This document shows positions 26,938-35,864 of a DNA stretch of 64,000 nucleotides, piece after piece (the stretch's first letter is position 1; each line of letters starts with the position of its first letter). The notes beneath the pieces were generated by a model. It saw only the letters and a list, made by a program, of their open reading frames with translations. It was not told the origin of the DNA and ran no database searches. The position numbers and the translations under genes were made by a program. The stretch is from Mycolicibacterium celeriflavum (GTDB taxonomy: Bacteria; Actinomycetota; Actinomycetes; Mycobacteriales; Mycobacteriaceae), in assembly GCF_010731795.1 (NCBI RefSeq), contig NZ_AP022591.1, positions 2,914,001 through 2,978,000 on the forward strand. The letters are read 5' to 3'.

Positions 26938-29481
26938 ATGACCGCGTCGGACCCGCGGACCGACATCCCGCCAGCCGCGCGTGAAGCGGTCGCCCGGCTG
27001 ACCGCAGCGCCGACCGAACCCGTCAAGCTCCTCGTGTCCGGAGGAATCGGCACAGGCAAGAGTTCGGTGTTGGCCGCGGTCCGGACTGCGCTGCGGTCCG
27101 CGGGCGCGGCGGTGCTGACCCGACCCCCGCGTGCCGGCGACGACCCGGGGGTTGCCGTGGTGATCGACGACGCCCACCTGCTCGACGACCAGGAACTCGA
27201 GCACCTCGCGGGCAGAGTCGCCGACCCCGCCTCGACCGTCGTCATCGGCGTCGAACCACTCGTGCACCGTCCTGCACTGCGCGCGCTGACGACGGCGGTC
27301 GAACGCGAGAACCCGATCGTCGCGCTGGGCCCGCTGCCGCCCGCGGAGGTTGCGCATCTCACCGCCGAAAAGCTCGGCGGCCCACCGGCATCCGACCTCG
27401 TCCGGTCATTGCTCGTCGCCACGGCCGGCCTTCCGTTCCTGCTGCAGCCGGCGATCGCGGCCGCCGCCGCTCCGGACGGTGAGCCACCGGCCACCGCGAT
27501 CCTGCAGGCCGCGAAGTACGCGTTGATCGAGCGGCTGCGCCGGGTCGACGGCGCCACGCTCGACACGCTGCTGATGACATCGCTGAGCAGAGACCTCGGC
27601 CCGGACGACGTCGCGGCCGCGTTGCAGATGAGCGCCGAAGATGCCCACGCCGTGGTGGACCGCGCCCGCGCCACGGGGCTGATCGAGCCGTCCCACAGTC
27701 GCGCCTTCCTGCGGGCGCTACATCGATGCATCGCCCAGATCCTCGGCGCCGCACGCCATCACGACATCGAGGTGTCGCTGCTGGTGTCACAGCTCGAATC
27801 ATCGACGCTGTCAGCTGAGTTGGCGCTTCAGCTGGCTGAGCACGGGTTGCGCGATGATCGGCTCGCCACCGCTCTGGCCGAACTCGCGTCCCGCAGCAAT
27901 GGCCAACCAGCCAGGGCGGCAAGGCTTTACCGTGCCGCCGCCGATGCCGGAGCGACCACGCTGAGCTCGCAGCTGGCCGACGCGCTAGCGATGACCGGTG
28001 ACTGCGCCACCGCGGGCCGGCTCACCGACGAACTGCTCGGCTCCGAAGACGCCGCCGAAAGGGCCGCCTCGGTGCGGATCGCCGCCAGCATCGCCGTCCA
28101 CGACGGCAGCGCAGCGCAGGCCGCCGATCTGTTCCGCTGGCTGGGCCCCTATCCGGACGCGTTCGTCAGCGCGGCGGGCGCGGTGGTGTCGCTGGCCGCC
28201 GGCGACCTGCCCGCCGCTCGTGCGGCGCTGTCGGCCGAGACCACCGGTCCCCCGACGTCGACGGCGCGGGCCGCGCGCAGCCTCGCCGACGGGCTGCTGA
28301 TGTCGCTGGAGGCGCCGTACCCCTCCGCGGTCGCCCGGCTGGGCCAGGCCATCACCGCGGACCAACCGGCGGCGGGCGTCGCCCCGGACACCCCGGCGGC
28401 GCTGGTGACGCTCGCCGCGCTGCACGGCGGCGATCCGGTGCGGGCCCGCAGCGTGATCGCCCGCGCCGTGCGCGCGGGACTGGAGGACGGCCCCGAGGCC
28501 GCACTCTTCGTCAGCCGCAGGCACCGGCTGCTGCTGGGCTGGGTGCGCATGCAGGACGGTCAACTACCCGCAGCCACCTCCGACGTCGCAACCGTGTGCG
28601 CCGACGCCGACGCCAGTTCCCCGCTGCACCGCCGCGACGCGTTGTGGGCGGCGGCGCTGCAGACCGCCATCGCCCGCCGCAGCGGCGACCCGGGCGCCAT
28701 GCAGAAGCACTGGTACGCCGCGGTGGAGGTGCTCGCCGAGTACTCGACGGACCTTTTCTCGCTGCTGCCGCTCGGCGAGCTGTGGGTGGCCGCCTCCCGG
28801 ATGCATCAGGTCGACCGGCTACAGCACGCCATCGACGAGGCGTTCGCGCTGCTCGGCTCGCTCGGCGATCCGGTGTTGTGGTCCGCGCCGCTGCACTGGG
28901 CGGGCGTGCACGCCGGAATCCTGGCCAACGCGCCGGACGCGGTCGCCCCGCACGGCCAGGCGCTGACCACCGCGGCCGCCCACAGTGCGTTCGCCAAGAC
29001 GCTGGCCACCGCCGGGCGGGCCTGGTTGCGGGTGCTGGCCAACCACGTCGACGTCGACGATGTCACCACGGCGGCCCGGTTGCTGGCTCAGGCGGGACTG
29101 ACCTGGGACGCCACCCGCCTTGCCGGTCAGGCCGCGCTGCAGACCCCCGATGGCCGCGTGTCCGGCGCGATGCTGCAGCTTGCCCGTGATCTGAAACAGA
29201 CCGTCGCGGTCGACGAGGCCCCGGGTGTCGAACACCCTGCTGCCCCCGAAGCCCCGCGGGCGGGCGCCTCGCGGCCCGCGTCGTCGCGACTGTCCGACCG
29301 CGAACGTGAGGTCGCCGAACTGTTGCTGCTCGGCATGCCCTACCGCGACATCGGCGCGCAACTGTTCATCTCGGCGAAGACCGTTGAGCACCACGTCGCG
29401 CGGATCCGGCGACGACTCGGTGCGGAATCCCGCTCGGAGATGCTGTCGATGCTGCGGGCGATGTTGGCGCCACAGGCCTGA
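26938..29481 (+). CDS. iniR: IniR-type regulator: MalT-like ATPase with LuxR DNA-binding domain
   Basis: 847 residues. The N-terminal NTPase has Walker A GGIGTGKSS (about 35-43) and Walker B VAVVIDDAHLL (about 73). A large helical TPR-like region follows, then a C-terminal LuxR helix-turn-helix (about 785-845, SDREREVAELLLLGMPYRDI then AKTVEHHVARIRRRL). Length and position, between the Rv0340-like gene and etfD, match Rv0339c. I recall reports that this protein (IniR) activates iniBAC in response to cell-wall stress and binds trehalose; the symbol rests on that memory. Nested between two Hsp70-like ATPase genes, which I do not recall at the M. tuberculosis locus. Confidence 0.82.
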   Translation: MTASDPRTDIPPAAREAVARLTAAPTEPVKLLVSGGIGTGKSSVLAAVRTALRSAGAAVLTRPPRAGDDPGVAVVIDDAHLLDDQELEHLAGRVADPASTVVIGVEPLVHRPALRALTTAVERENPIVALGPLPPAEVAHLTAEKLGGPPASDLVRSLLVATAGLPFLLQPAIAAAAAPDGEPPATAILQAAKYALIERLRRVDGATLDTLLMTSLSRDLGPDDVAAALQMSAEDAHAVVDRARATGLIEPSHSRAFLRALHRCIAQILGAARHHDIEVSLLVSQLESSTLSAELALQLAEHGLRDDRLATALAELASRSNGQPARAARLYRAAADAGATTLSSQLADALAMTGDCATAGRLTDELLGSEDAAERAASVRIAASIAVHDGSAAQAADLFRWLGPYPDAFVSAAGAVVSLAAGDLPAARAALSAETTGPPTSTARAARSLADGLLMSLEAPYPSAVARLGQAITADQPAAGVAPDTPAALVTLAALHGGDPVRARSVIARAVRAGLEDGPEAALFVSRRHRLLLGWVRMQDGQLPAATSDVATVCADADASSPLHRRDALWAAALQTAIARRSGDPGAMQKHWYAAVEVLAEYSTDLFSLLPLGELWVAASRMHQVDRLQHAIDEAFALLGSLGDPVLWSAPLHWAGVHAGILANAPDAVAPHGQALTTAAAHSAFAKTLATAGRAWLRVLANHVDVDDVTTAARLLAQAGLTWDATRLAGQAALQTPDGRVSGAMLQLARDLKQTVAVDEAPGVEHPAAPEAPRAGASRPASSRLSDREREVAELLLLGMPYRDIGAQLFISAKTVEHHVARIRRRLGAESRSEMLSMLRAMLAPQA

Positions 29482-29483
29482 GG

Positions 29484-29522
29484 TCCCTAACGCCGCGCCA
29501 TCCCCTAACCGAAATCCCCTAA
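29484..29522. promoter_or_regulatory. TTAGGGGA repeat array upstream of the second Hsp70-like gene
   Basis: Minus-strand copies of the motif, read on the plus strand, are TCCCTAA (29484-29490), TCCCCTAA (29501-29508) and TCCCCTAA (29515-29522), spaced 18 and 14 bases. The imperfect copy is farthest from the gene, as at the other two arrays. The ATG is 67 bases downstream. Confidence 0.65.
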
Positions 29523-29588
29523 CCGGACCTTTCGACGACGGGTGTCGCACCGGATTCGTCGCTCCGGCCAGCGCAATAGCGTCGTGCC

Positions 29589-31346
29589 ATGTTCAACGAC
29601 CAGGCAACTCCCACCGCGCCGCTGGGGCTGTCGGTCGGCGCGACAAACCTCGTCGCGACGCGCGACGGGCACGCCGCGGCGGTCCGGCCCTCCGAGGTGA
29701 CACTGCACGGGCAGCGGCTCACCGGTTTCGTCGACCGCATCGGCGATCCGGTGCCGCTCGTCGCGCCCGACGGCACCGCGCACCGTCCCGAGCAGTTGCT
29801 CGCCGAGGCGCTGCGCGCGCTCGCACCACCTGATGGCGCGGCCCGCCCGACGGTGGCCGTCCCGGCGCACTGGCGGCCGTCGGTCGCCGACACCCTGCGC
29901 CGCGTCCTCCATGACGAGGTGCCGGTGGTCTCCGACGCGACCGCCGCGTTGACGGCGCTGAACGCCGACCCCGGCCTACCGTCGCGCGGCGTGGTGGTGC
30001 TCTGCGACTTCGGCGGCAGCGGCGCCAGCATCACGATCGTCAACGCCTCGGCGAACCATGCGGTGGTCGGCGAGACCGTCCGGTTCGCCGACTTCTCCGG
30101 CGACCTCGTCGATCAGGCACTGCTGACCCATGTGATGGCCTCGATCACCACCGACGCCGACCCGTCCGGCACGGCGATGGTGGGGTCACTGGCACGGCTG
30201 CGCGACGAATGCCGCGACGCCAAGGAACGGCTGTCGGCGCAGACCGCGACGGCCGTCGCGGTCGACCTGCCCGGCCACCACGCCGACATCCGCGTCACCC
30301 GTACCGAGCTCGAACGGCTCATGGCGGGATCGCTGACGAATTTCCTTGCCGCACTTGACGATACGCTGGATCGCTACGGGGTTCCGCAGGCAGCCGTGGC
30401 GGCCGTGGCAACGATCGGCGGCGGCGCACGCATCCCGCTGATCACCCAGAGGTTGTCCGCACACCTGCGCGCGCCGGTGGTGACCACCCCGCAACCACAC
30501 CTGACCGCCGCCGCGGGCGCAGCGCTGATCGCCCAGCGCAGCGGGGTCGTAGAAATCGCGACGACGCTGGCGCCTGCCGCCGAAGTCGCGACCGCGCTGT
30601 TCGACGCCGGAGCACCATCGAGCACGTTCGGCGCGCTGGCCTGGTCGCAGGACGACCAGGACGATGCGGAACTGACCGACTCCCCGGCCGCGTTCCGCCC
30701 CGAACTTCACTTCCAGCGCGAGGAGTGGCAGGAGGACGAAGCGGCGGCACCGCGGCGGTCTCCGCTCATCCTGTTCGGCCTCGCCGCGGCGGCCGCGGTG
30801 GTCACCACGGCCCTGTTCGGGGTCATGCAGCTACGTGACGACACCACCACCCCGGTCGAGGCGGCGACGACGGTCGCGCCGCCCCGCGCGCCTTCCGCGC
30901 CGGCTCCCACTCCTGCACCCCCGGCGCCGCAGGCCCCGCAAGCCACCACCGTCGTCGTCCAACCCGCGCAGCGATCCACCCCGCCCCAGCGGCAGACTCC
31001 CCGCCACGCCCCCGTGACGCAGGCGCCGGCGCCGGTCGCCACGCCGCCCACGACCGCGCCGCCGACGACTCCACCAACCACCGCGCCGCCCACGACCGCG
31101 CCGCCGACGACCACACCCCCTTCGACACCTCCGCCGGAGCCCCCACCGGCGTCCACACCCCCTTCGACACCTCCGCCGGAGCCCCCGCCGACGTCCACAC
31201 CCCCTTCGACACCTCCGCCCATCGACCCGGGCCCGGGCGACGGCGAATCGGACGCCGGATCGACGCCCGAGAACCCCTCACCAAGCGACGAGGGATCCGG
31301 CGACGACCCCGCTCCCGTCGACCCCGATCCGAGCAACGGCCCTTAG
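29589..31346 (+). CDS. Hsp70-like membrane ATPase with Pro-rich tail, copy 2
   Basis: 585 residues, a paralog of the gene at 25159. The ATPase motifs are LGLSVGATNLVATRDG, VVLCDFGGSGASITIV and VATIGGGARIPLITQRL. One membrane helix (about 391-415) precedes a long tail with TTAPPTT repeats and three copies of a TPPSTPPPEPPP-like unit. The N-terminal actin/Hsp70 fold should face the cytosol. It starts 107 bases after the regulator and has its own TTAGGGGA array, so it may be expressed separately. No DnaK-type substrate domain is present. Function unknown. Confidence 0.82.
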   Translation: MFNDQATPTAPLGLSVGATNLVATRDGHAAAVRPSEVTLHGQRLTGFVDRIGDPVPLVAPDGTAHRPEQLLAEALRALAPPDGAARPTVAVPAHWRPSVADTLRRVLHDEVPVVSDATAALTALNADPGLPSRGVVVLCDFGGSGASITIVNASANHAVVGETVRFADFSGDLVDQALLTHVMASITTDADPSGTAMVGSLARLRDECRDAKERLSAQTATAVAVDLPGHHADIRVTRTELERLMAGSLTNFLAALDDTLDRYGVPQAAVAAVATIGGGARIPLITQRLSAHLRAPVVTTPQPHLTAAAGAALIAQRSGVVEIATTLAPAAEVATALFDAGAPSSTFGALAWSQDDQDDAELTDSPAAFRPELHFQREEWQEDEAAAPRRSPLILFGLAAAAAVVTTALFGVMQLRDDTTTPVEAATTVAPPRAPSAPAPTPAPPAPQAPQATTVVVQPAQRSTPPQRQTPRHAPVTQAPAPVATPPTTAPPTTPPTTAPPTTAPPTTTPPSTPPPEPPPASTPPSTPPPEPPPTSTPPSTPPPIDPGPGDGESDAGSTPENPSPSDEGSGDDPAPVDPDPSNGP

Positions 31347-31423
31347 TTAGGTCAACCTTCGTAGCGGCGCATCCCCGCAAGGTGCAACTATGAGCCCCGG
31401 ACTTGAGCAGGCCCTGAGCTAAA

Positions 31424-31466
31424 GTTACTCGCGGGTAACATGCATTAAGTTACCCTTGGGTAACTT
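31424..31466. promoter_or_regulatory. Two palindromic operators upstream of etfD
   Basis: Site 1 is GTTAC-N6-GTAAC (31424-31439). Site 2 is AAGTTACCC-TT-GGGTAACTT (31447-31466). Their centres are 25 bases apart and the GTG start is 18 bases past site 2. Paired palindromes of this size are typical of TetR-family repressors of lipid catabolism; the binding protein is not identified. GGGAGG (31473-31478) is the likely ribosome binding site. Confidence 0.65.
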
Positions 31467-31484
31467 AGAAACGGGAGGCGCGCG

Positions 31485-34400
31485 GTGGATACCCAGATGC
31501 TGATCAGACTCGTCGTCGGCCTCGGGCTCACGGCACTGGTACTGGTCTTCGCCGCGAAACGCGTGCTCTGGCTGACGAATCTGATCCGCTCCGGGGCGCC
31601 GACCAGCGCGGAGAACAACCGCAAAGACAACCTCTCCACACGCATCACCACGCAGTTCAAAGAGGTGTTCGGGCAAACCCGGCTGCTGAAGTGGTCGATT
31701 CCCGGCATCGCACACTTCTTCACGATGTGGGGCTTCTTCATCCTCGCGTCGGTCTATCTCGAGGCGTACGGCCTGCTCTTCGACCACGACTTCCACATCC
31801 CGTTCATCGGCCGCTGGGACGCGCTGGGATTCCTGCAGGACTTCTTCGCCGTCGCCGTGCTGGCCGGCATCATCGTCTTCGCGATCATCCGGCTGCGCAC
31901 CGAGCCCAAGGAGCACGGGCGCGACTCCCGCTTCTACGGATCGCACACCGGCGGCGCCTGGCTGATCCTGTTCATGATCTTCAACGTCATCTGGACCTAC
32001 GCGCTGGTGCGTGGCGCCGCGGTCAACACCGATGCCCTGCCGTACGGCAACGGCGCGTTCTTCTCCCAGTTGATGGGGTGGGTGCTGAACCCACTGGGCC
32101 ACACCGCCAACGAGTGGATCGAAACCATCGCGCTGCTGCTGCACATCGCGGTGATGCTGGTGTTCCTGCTGATCGTGCTGCACTCCAAGCACCTGCATAT
32201 CGGTTTGGCCCCGATCAACGTCACGTTCAAGCGGCTGCCCGACGGCTTGGGCCCGCTGCTGCCCGTCGAATACGAGGGCAAGGAGATCGACTTCGAGGAT
32301 CCGCCCGAGGATGCGGTGCTGGGCCGCGGCAAGATCGAGGACTTCACGTGGAAGGCCTACCTCGACATGACCACGTGCACCGAGTGCGGCCGCTGCCAGT
32401 CGCAGTGCCCGGCGTGGAACACCGGCAAGCCGCTGTCGCCCAAGCTCGTGATCATGAACCTGCGCGATCACCTGTTCGCCAAGGCGCCCTACGTCCTCGG
32501 CGACAAGGAGTCCCCGCTCGAGAACACCCCAGAGGGCGGTCTCGGTGAGGAAGTGCGCGGCGAGAAGCACTCCGAGGAGCATTCGCACGAGCACGTCCCG
32601 GAGTCCGGTTTCGAGCGGATCATGGGCTCGGGCCCCGAGCAGGCCACCCGGCCGCTGGTCGGCACCGAGGAGCAGGGCGGCGTCATCGATCCCGACGTGC
32701 TGTGGTCCTGCACGACGTGCGGTGCGTGCGTCGAGCAGTGCCCGGTCGACATCGAGCACATCGACCACATCGTCGATATGCGTCGCTACCAGGTGATGAT
32801 GGAGTCGGAGTTCCCCGGCGAGCTCGGCGTGCTGTTCAAGAACCTGGAGACCAAGGGCAACCCGTGGGGCCAGAACGCCAAGGACCGCACGAACTGGATC
32901 GACGAGGTCGACTTCGACGTGCCGGTGTACGGCAAGGACGTCGAGTCGTTCGACGGCTTCGAGTACCTGTTCTGGGTCGGGTGCGCCGGCGCCTACGAGG
33001 ACCGCGCAAAGAAGACCACCAAGGCCGTCGCGGAGCTGCTCGCCGCCGCGGGCGTGAAGTACCTGGTGCTCGGCGAGGGCGAAACCTGCAACGGCGACTC
33101 GGCCCGCCGCTCGGGCAACGAGTTCCTGTTCCAGCAGCTGGCCGCGCAGAACGTCGAGACGCTCAACGACCTGTTCGAGGGCGTCGAGCGGGTGGACCGC
33201 AAGATCGTGGTCACCTGCCCCCACTGCTTCAACACGCTCGGTCGCGAATACCCGCAGGTCGGCGGCAACTTCACGGTGCTGCACCACACGCAGCTGTTGA
33301 ACCGGCTGGTCCGCGACAAGAAGCTGATTCCCGTCACTCCTGCCGACGGTGGGATGGACATCACCTACCACGACCCGTGCTACCTGGGTCGGCACAACAA
33401 GGAGTACTCGGCGCCGCGTGAGCTGATCGGCGCGTCGGGGGCGAAGCTGACCGAGATGCCCCGGCACGCCGACCGAGGCCTGTGCTGCGGCGCCGGCGGC
33501 GCGCGGATGTGGATGGAAGAGCACATCGGCAAGCGCGTCAACGTGGAACGCACCGAAGAGGCGATGGACACGGCCTCGACGATCGCGACCGGCTGCCCGT
33601 TCTGCCGCGTGATGATCACCGACGGTGTCGACGACGTCGCCGCTTCGCGCAACGTGGAGAAGGCCGAGGTTCTCGACGTCGCTCAGCTGCTGTTGGGCTC
33701 TCTCGACAAGACCGCGATCGCGCTGCCCGAGAAGGGCACCGCGGCCAAGGAGGCCGAGGAACGCGCCGCCGAGCTGGCCGCGCGGGCGCCGGCGGTCAAG
33801 GAGGCGCCGGCCCAGGCGGAGACAGAGGCCGAGCCGGAGCCCGTGGCACCCCAAGCCTCCACGGCCACTGAAACCAAGCCGGTCACCGGCCTCGGCATCG
33901 CGGGCGCCGCCAAGCGACCGGGAGCGAAGAAGGCCGCCCCCGCCGCGGACAAGCCTGCTGCCGCGGCGGCACCTGCGAAGGGGCTGGGTCTCGCGGCCGG
34001 GGCCAAGCGCCCCGGCGCCAAGAAGGCCGCGGCGACGCCGACCGCTGAGGCACCCGAGGCTGAGGCACCCGAGGCAACGGCCAAGCCGGAGCCCGAGGTG
34101 AAGGGCCTGGGTATCGCGGCGGGCGCCAAGAGGCCGGGGGCGAAGAAGGCCGCCAAGACCCCCCACGCGGGGGAAGCCACCGTCACCCAGCCGCCGAACG
34201 TCGACCCGGACAAGGCGGTGCCCGGCTCCAAGACCGACACCGCGGACTCGGATCGAGGCTTGGACGGAAAGCCCGAGCCCGAAGTCAAGGGCCTGGGCAT
34301 CGCGCCAGGTGCCCGTCGTCCCGGCGCCAAGAAGGCAGCCCCGGCAGCACAACCGGCCGCTGCACCGAAACCCGCTGCGGCACAATCGGAGTCGACAGAC

Positions 34401-34520
34401 GGCGACGAATCCGGCGCTGCCACTGAGCCTTCCGACGCCGACAATGGAGACAAAGCGGCGCCGCCACCGGTGAAGGGTCTCGGCATCGCCAGGGGCGCCC
34501 GCCCGCCGGGCAAGCGCTGA
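31485..34520 (+). CDS. etfD: EtfD-type Fe-S membrane reductase
   Basis: 1011 residues. Five or six membrane helices lie in the first 230 residues. Two [4Fe-4S] motifs follow (CTECGRCQSQCP and CTTCGACVEQCP), then two CCG domains of heterodisulfide-reductase type (CPHCFNTLGREYP, GLCCGAGGARMW). The C-terminal 240 residues are Ala/Pro/Lys-rich with five GLGIA-GAKRPGAKK-like repeats. It is homologous to Rv0338c, reported as EtfD, which passes electrons from acyl-CoA dehydrogenases via EtfAB to the quinone pool in fatty acid oxidation. It appears longer than the M. tuberculosis protein (about 880), mostly in the tail. GTG start; paired operators upstream fit control by a lipid-responsive repressor. 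Confidence 0.92.
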   Translation: MDTQMLIRLVVGLGLTALVLVFAAKRVLWLTNLIRSGAPTSAENNRKDNLSTRITTQFKEVFGQTRLLKWSIPGIAHFFTMWGFFILASVYLEAYGLLFDHDFHIPFIGRWDALGFLQDFFAVAVLAGIIVFAIIRLRTEPKEHGRDSRFYGSHTGGAWLILFMIFNVIWTYALVRGAAVNTDALPYGNGAFFSQLMGWVLNPLGHTANEWIETIALLLHIAVMLVFLLIVLHSKHLHIGLAPINVTFKRLPDGLGPLLPVEYEGKEIDFEDPPEDAVLGRGKIEDFTWKAYLDMTTCTECGRCQSQCPAWNTGKPLSPKLVIMNLRDHLFAKAPYVLGDKESPLENTPEGGLGEEVRGEKHSEEHSHEHVPESGFERIMGSGPEQATRPLVGTEEQGGVIDPDVLWSCTTCGACVEQCPVDIEHIDHIVDMRRYQVMMESEFPGELGVLFKNLETKGNPWGQNAKDRTNWIDEVDFDVPVYGKDVESFDGFEYLFWVGCAGAYEDRAKKTTKAVAELLAAAGVKYLVLGEGETCNGDSARRSGNEFLFQQLAAQNVETLNDLFEGVERVDRKIVVTCPHCFNTLGREYPQVGGNFTVLHHTQLLNRLVRDKKLIPVTPADGGMDITYHDPCYLGRHNKEYSAPRELIGASGAKLTEMPRHADRGLCCGAGGARMWMEEHIGKRVNVERTEEAMDTASTIATGCPFCRVMITDGVDDVAASRNVEKAEVLDVAQLLLGSLDKTAIALPEKGTAAKEAEERAAELAARAPAVKEAPAQAETEAEPEPVAPQASTATETKPVTGLGIAGAAKRPGAKKAAPAADKPAAAAAPAKGLGLAAGAKRPGAKKAAATPTAEAPEAEAPEATAKPEPEVKGLGIAAGAKRPGAKKAAKTPHAGEATVTQPPNVDPDKAVPGSKTDTADSDRGLDGKPEPEVKGLGIAPGARRPGAKKAAPAAQPAAAPKPAAAQSESTDGDESGAATEPSDADNGDKAAPPPVKGLGIARGARPPGKR

Positions 34521-34566
34521 CCCCATGAACAGCGTTTTTCGTTAATCGCTGGACAGCAGTGAGACT

Positions 34567-35841
34567 ATGGAGGGCGTGACCACCCACCAGGTGCCGATCC
34601 ATGCCACGGGGCACAGCCCGCGGCAGCGCACGTTCACGCAGTCTTCCAAGCTGCAGGACGTTCTGTACGAGATCCGCGGTCCGGTGCACGAGCACGCTTC
34701 GCGCCTCGAAGCCGAGGGCCACCGCATTCTCAAGCTCAACATCGGCAACCCGGCGCCGTTCGGCTTCGAGGCGCCCGACGTGATCATGCGCGACATCATC
34801 CAGGCGCTGCCGTATGCGCAGGGATACTCCGACTCCAAGGGCATCATGCCGGCCCGGCGCGCGGTGTTCACCCGCTACGAACTCGTCGAGGGATTCCCGA
34901 AATTCGACGTCGACGACGTCTATCTCGGCAATGGCGCTTCAGAGCTGATCCAGATGACGCTGCAGGCGCTGCTCGACAATGGCGACCAGGTGTTGATCCC
35001 GGCGCCGGACTATCCGCTGTGGACCGCGTGCACCTCGTTGGCCGGTGGCACCCCGGTGCACTATCTGTGCGACGAGACGCAGGGCTGGATGCCCGACATC
35101 GCCGATCTGGAATCCAAGATCACCGACCGCACGAAGGCGATCGTCGTGATCAATCCGAACAACCCGACCGGCGCGGTATACCGCCGCGAAACCCTCGAGC
35201 AGATCGCCGAATTGGCGCGTGAGCACCAACTACTGCTGCTCGCCGACGAGATCTACGACAAGATCCTCTACGACGACGCCGAGCACATCGCGATGGCTTC
35301 GGTGGCCCCCGACGTGCTGACCCTGACCTTCAACGGGTTGTCGAAGGCCTACCGGGTGGCCGGTTATCGGTCCGGTTGGCTGGTGATCACCGGACCCAAA
35401 GAGAACGCCGGCAGCTTCATCGAGGGCATCAGCTTGCTCGCGAACATGCGGTTGTGCCCGAATGTTCCTGCGCAGCACGCGATTCAGGTCGCCCTCGGCG
35501 GACATCAAAGCATCGAGGACCTGGTGCTGCCGGGCGGCCGGCTGCGCGAACAGCGCGACGTGGCCTGGCAGATGCTCAACGAGATACCCGGCGTCTCATG
35601 CGTGAAACCCCAAGGGGCGCTTTACGCTTTCCCCCGCCTGGACCCCGAGGTCTACGACATCGTCGACGACGAGCAGCTGGTGCTGGATCTGCTGCTGCAA
35701 GAGAAGATCCTCGTCACACAGGGCACCGGCTTCAACTGGCCGACACCGGATCACCTGCGCATCGTGACGCTTCCGTGGTCCCGCGATCTGGCCAACGCCA
35801 TCGAGCGGCTGGGTAACTTCCTCGTCAGCTACCGACAGTAG
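34567..35841 (+). CDS. aspC: PLP-dependent aminotransferase (AspC/AlaA type, Rv0337c-like)
   Basis: 424 residues, fold type I class I aminotransferase. NIGNPAPFGF is the substrate-binding loop, NPNNPTGAVY the cofactor-binding stretch, ADEIYDKI carries the Asp/Tyr that contact PLP, and NGLSKAYRVAGYR has the Schiff-base Lys. The sequence resembles E. coli AlaA (glutamate-pyruvate aminotransferase) more than classical aspartate aminotransferase. It lies 46 bases after etfD, the same pairing as Rv0337c-Rv0338c. ATG 34567 is the longest start; the GTG at 34576 is possible. Confidence 0.9.
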   Translation: MEGVTTHQVPIHATGHSPRQRTFTQSSKLQDVLYEIRGPVHEHASRLEAEGHRILKLNIGNPAPFGFEAPDVIMRDIIQALPYAQGYSDSKGIMPARRAVFTRYELVEGFPKFDVDDVYLGNGASELIQMTLQALLDNGDQVLIPAPDYPLWTACTSLAGGTPVHYLCDETQGWMPDIADLESKITDRTKAIVVINPNNPTGAVYRRETLEQIAELAREHQLLLLADEIYDKILYDDAEHIAMASVAPDVLTLTFNGLSKAYRVAGYRSGWLVITGPKENAGSFIEGISLLANMRLCPNVPAQHAIQVALGGHQSIEDLVLPGGRLREQRDVAWQMLNEIPGVSCVKPQGALYAFPRLDPEVYDIVDDEQLVLDLLLQEKILVTQGTGFNWPTPDHLRIVTLPWSRDLANAIERLGNFLVSYRQ

Positions 35842-35864
35842 CGGCCTTCTCTACGCTGTAGTCC

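Noticed and set aside
25381..27357. Long minus-strand frame across the Hsp70-like gene and regulator
   Set aside because: Crosses two real genes with good motifs. Its sequence is Arg/Gly-rich nonsense typical of antisense high-GC frames.
31425..34526. Open frame of more than 1000 codons on the minus strand
   Set aside because: It is the mirror of etfD, produced by high GC at third codon positions. It lacks domains, and the plus-strand protein has full Fe-S motifs.
34503..34560. CAGCG...CGCTG with a short T run after etfD, as a possible terminator
   Set aside because: Five-base arms with a 12-base loop and the T run inside the loop do not make a credible terminator.
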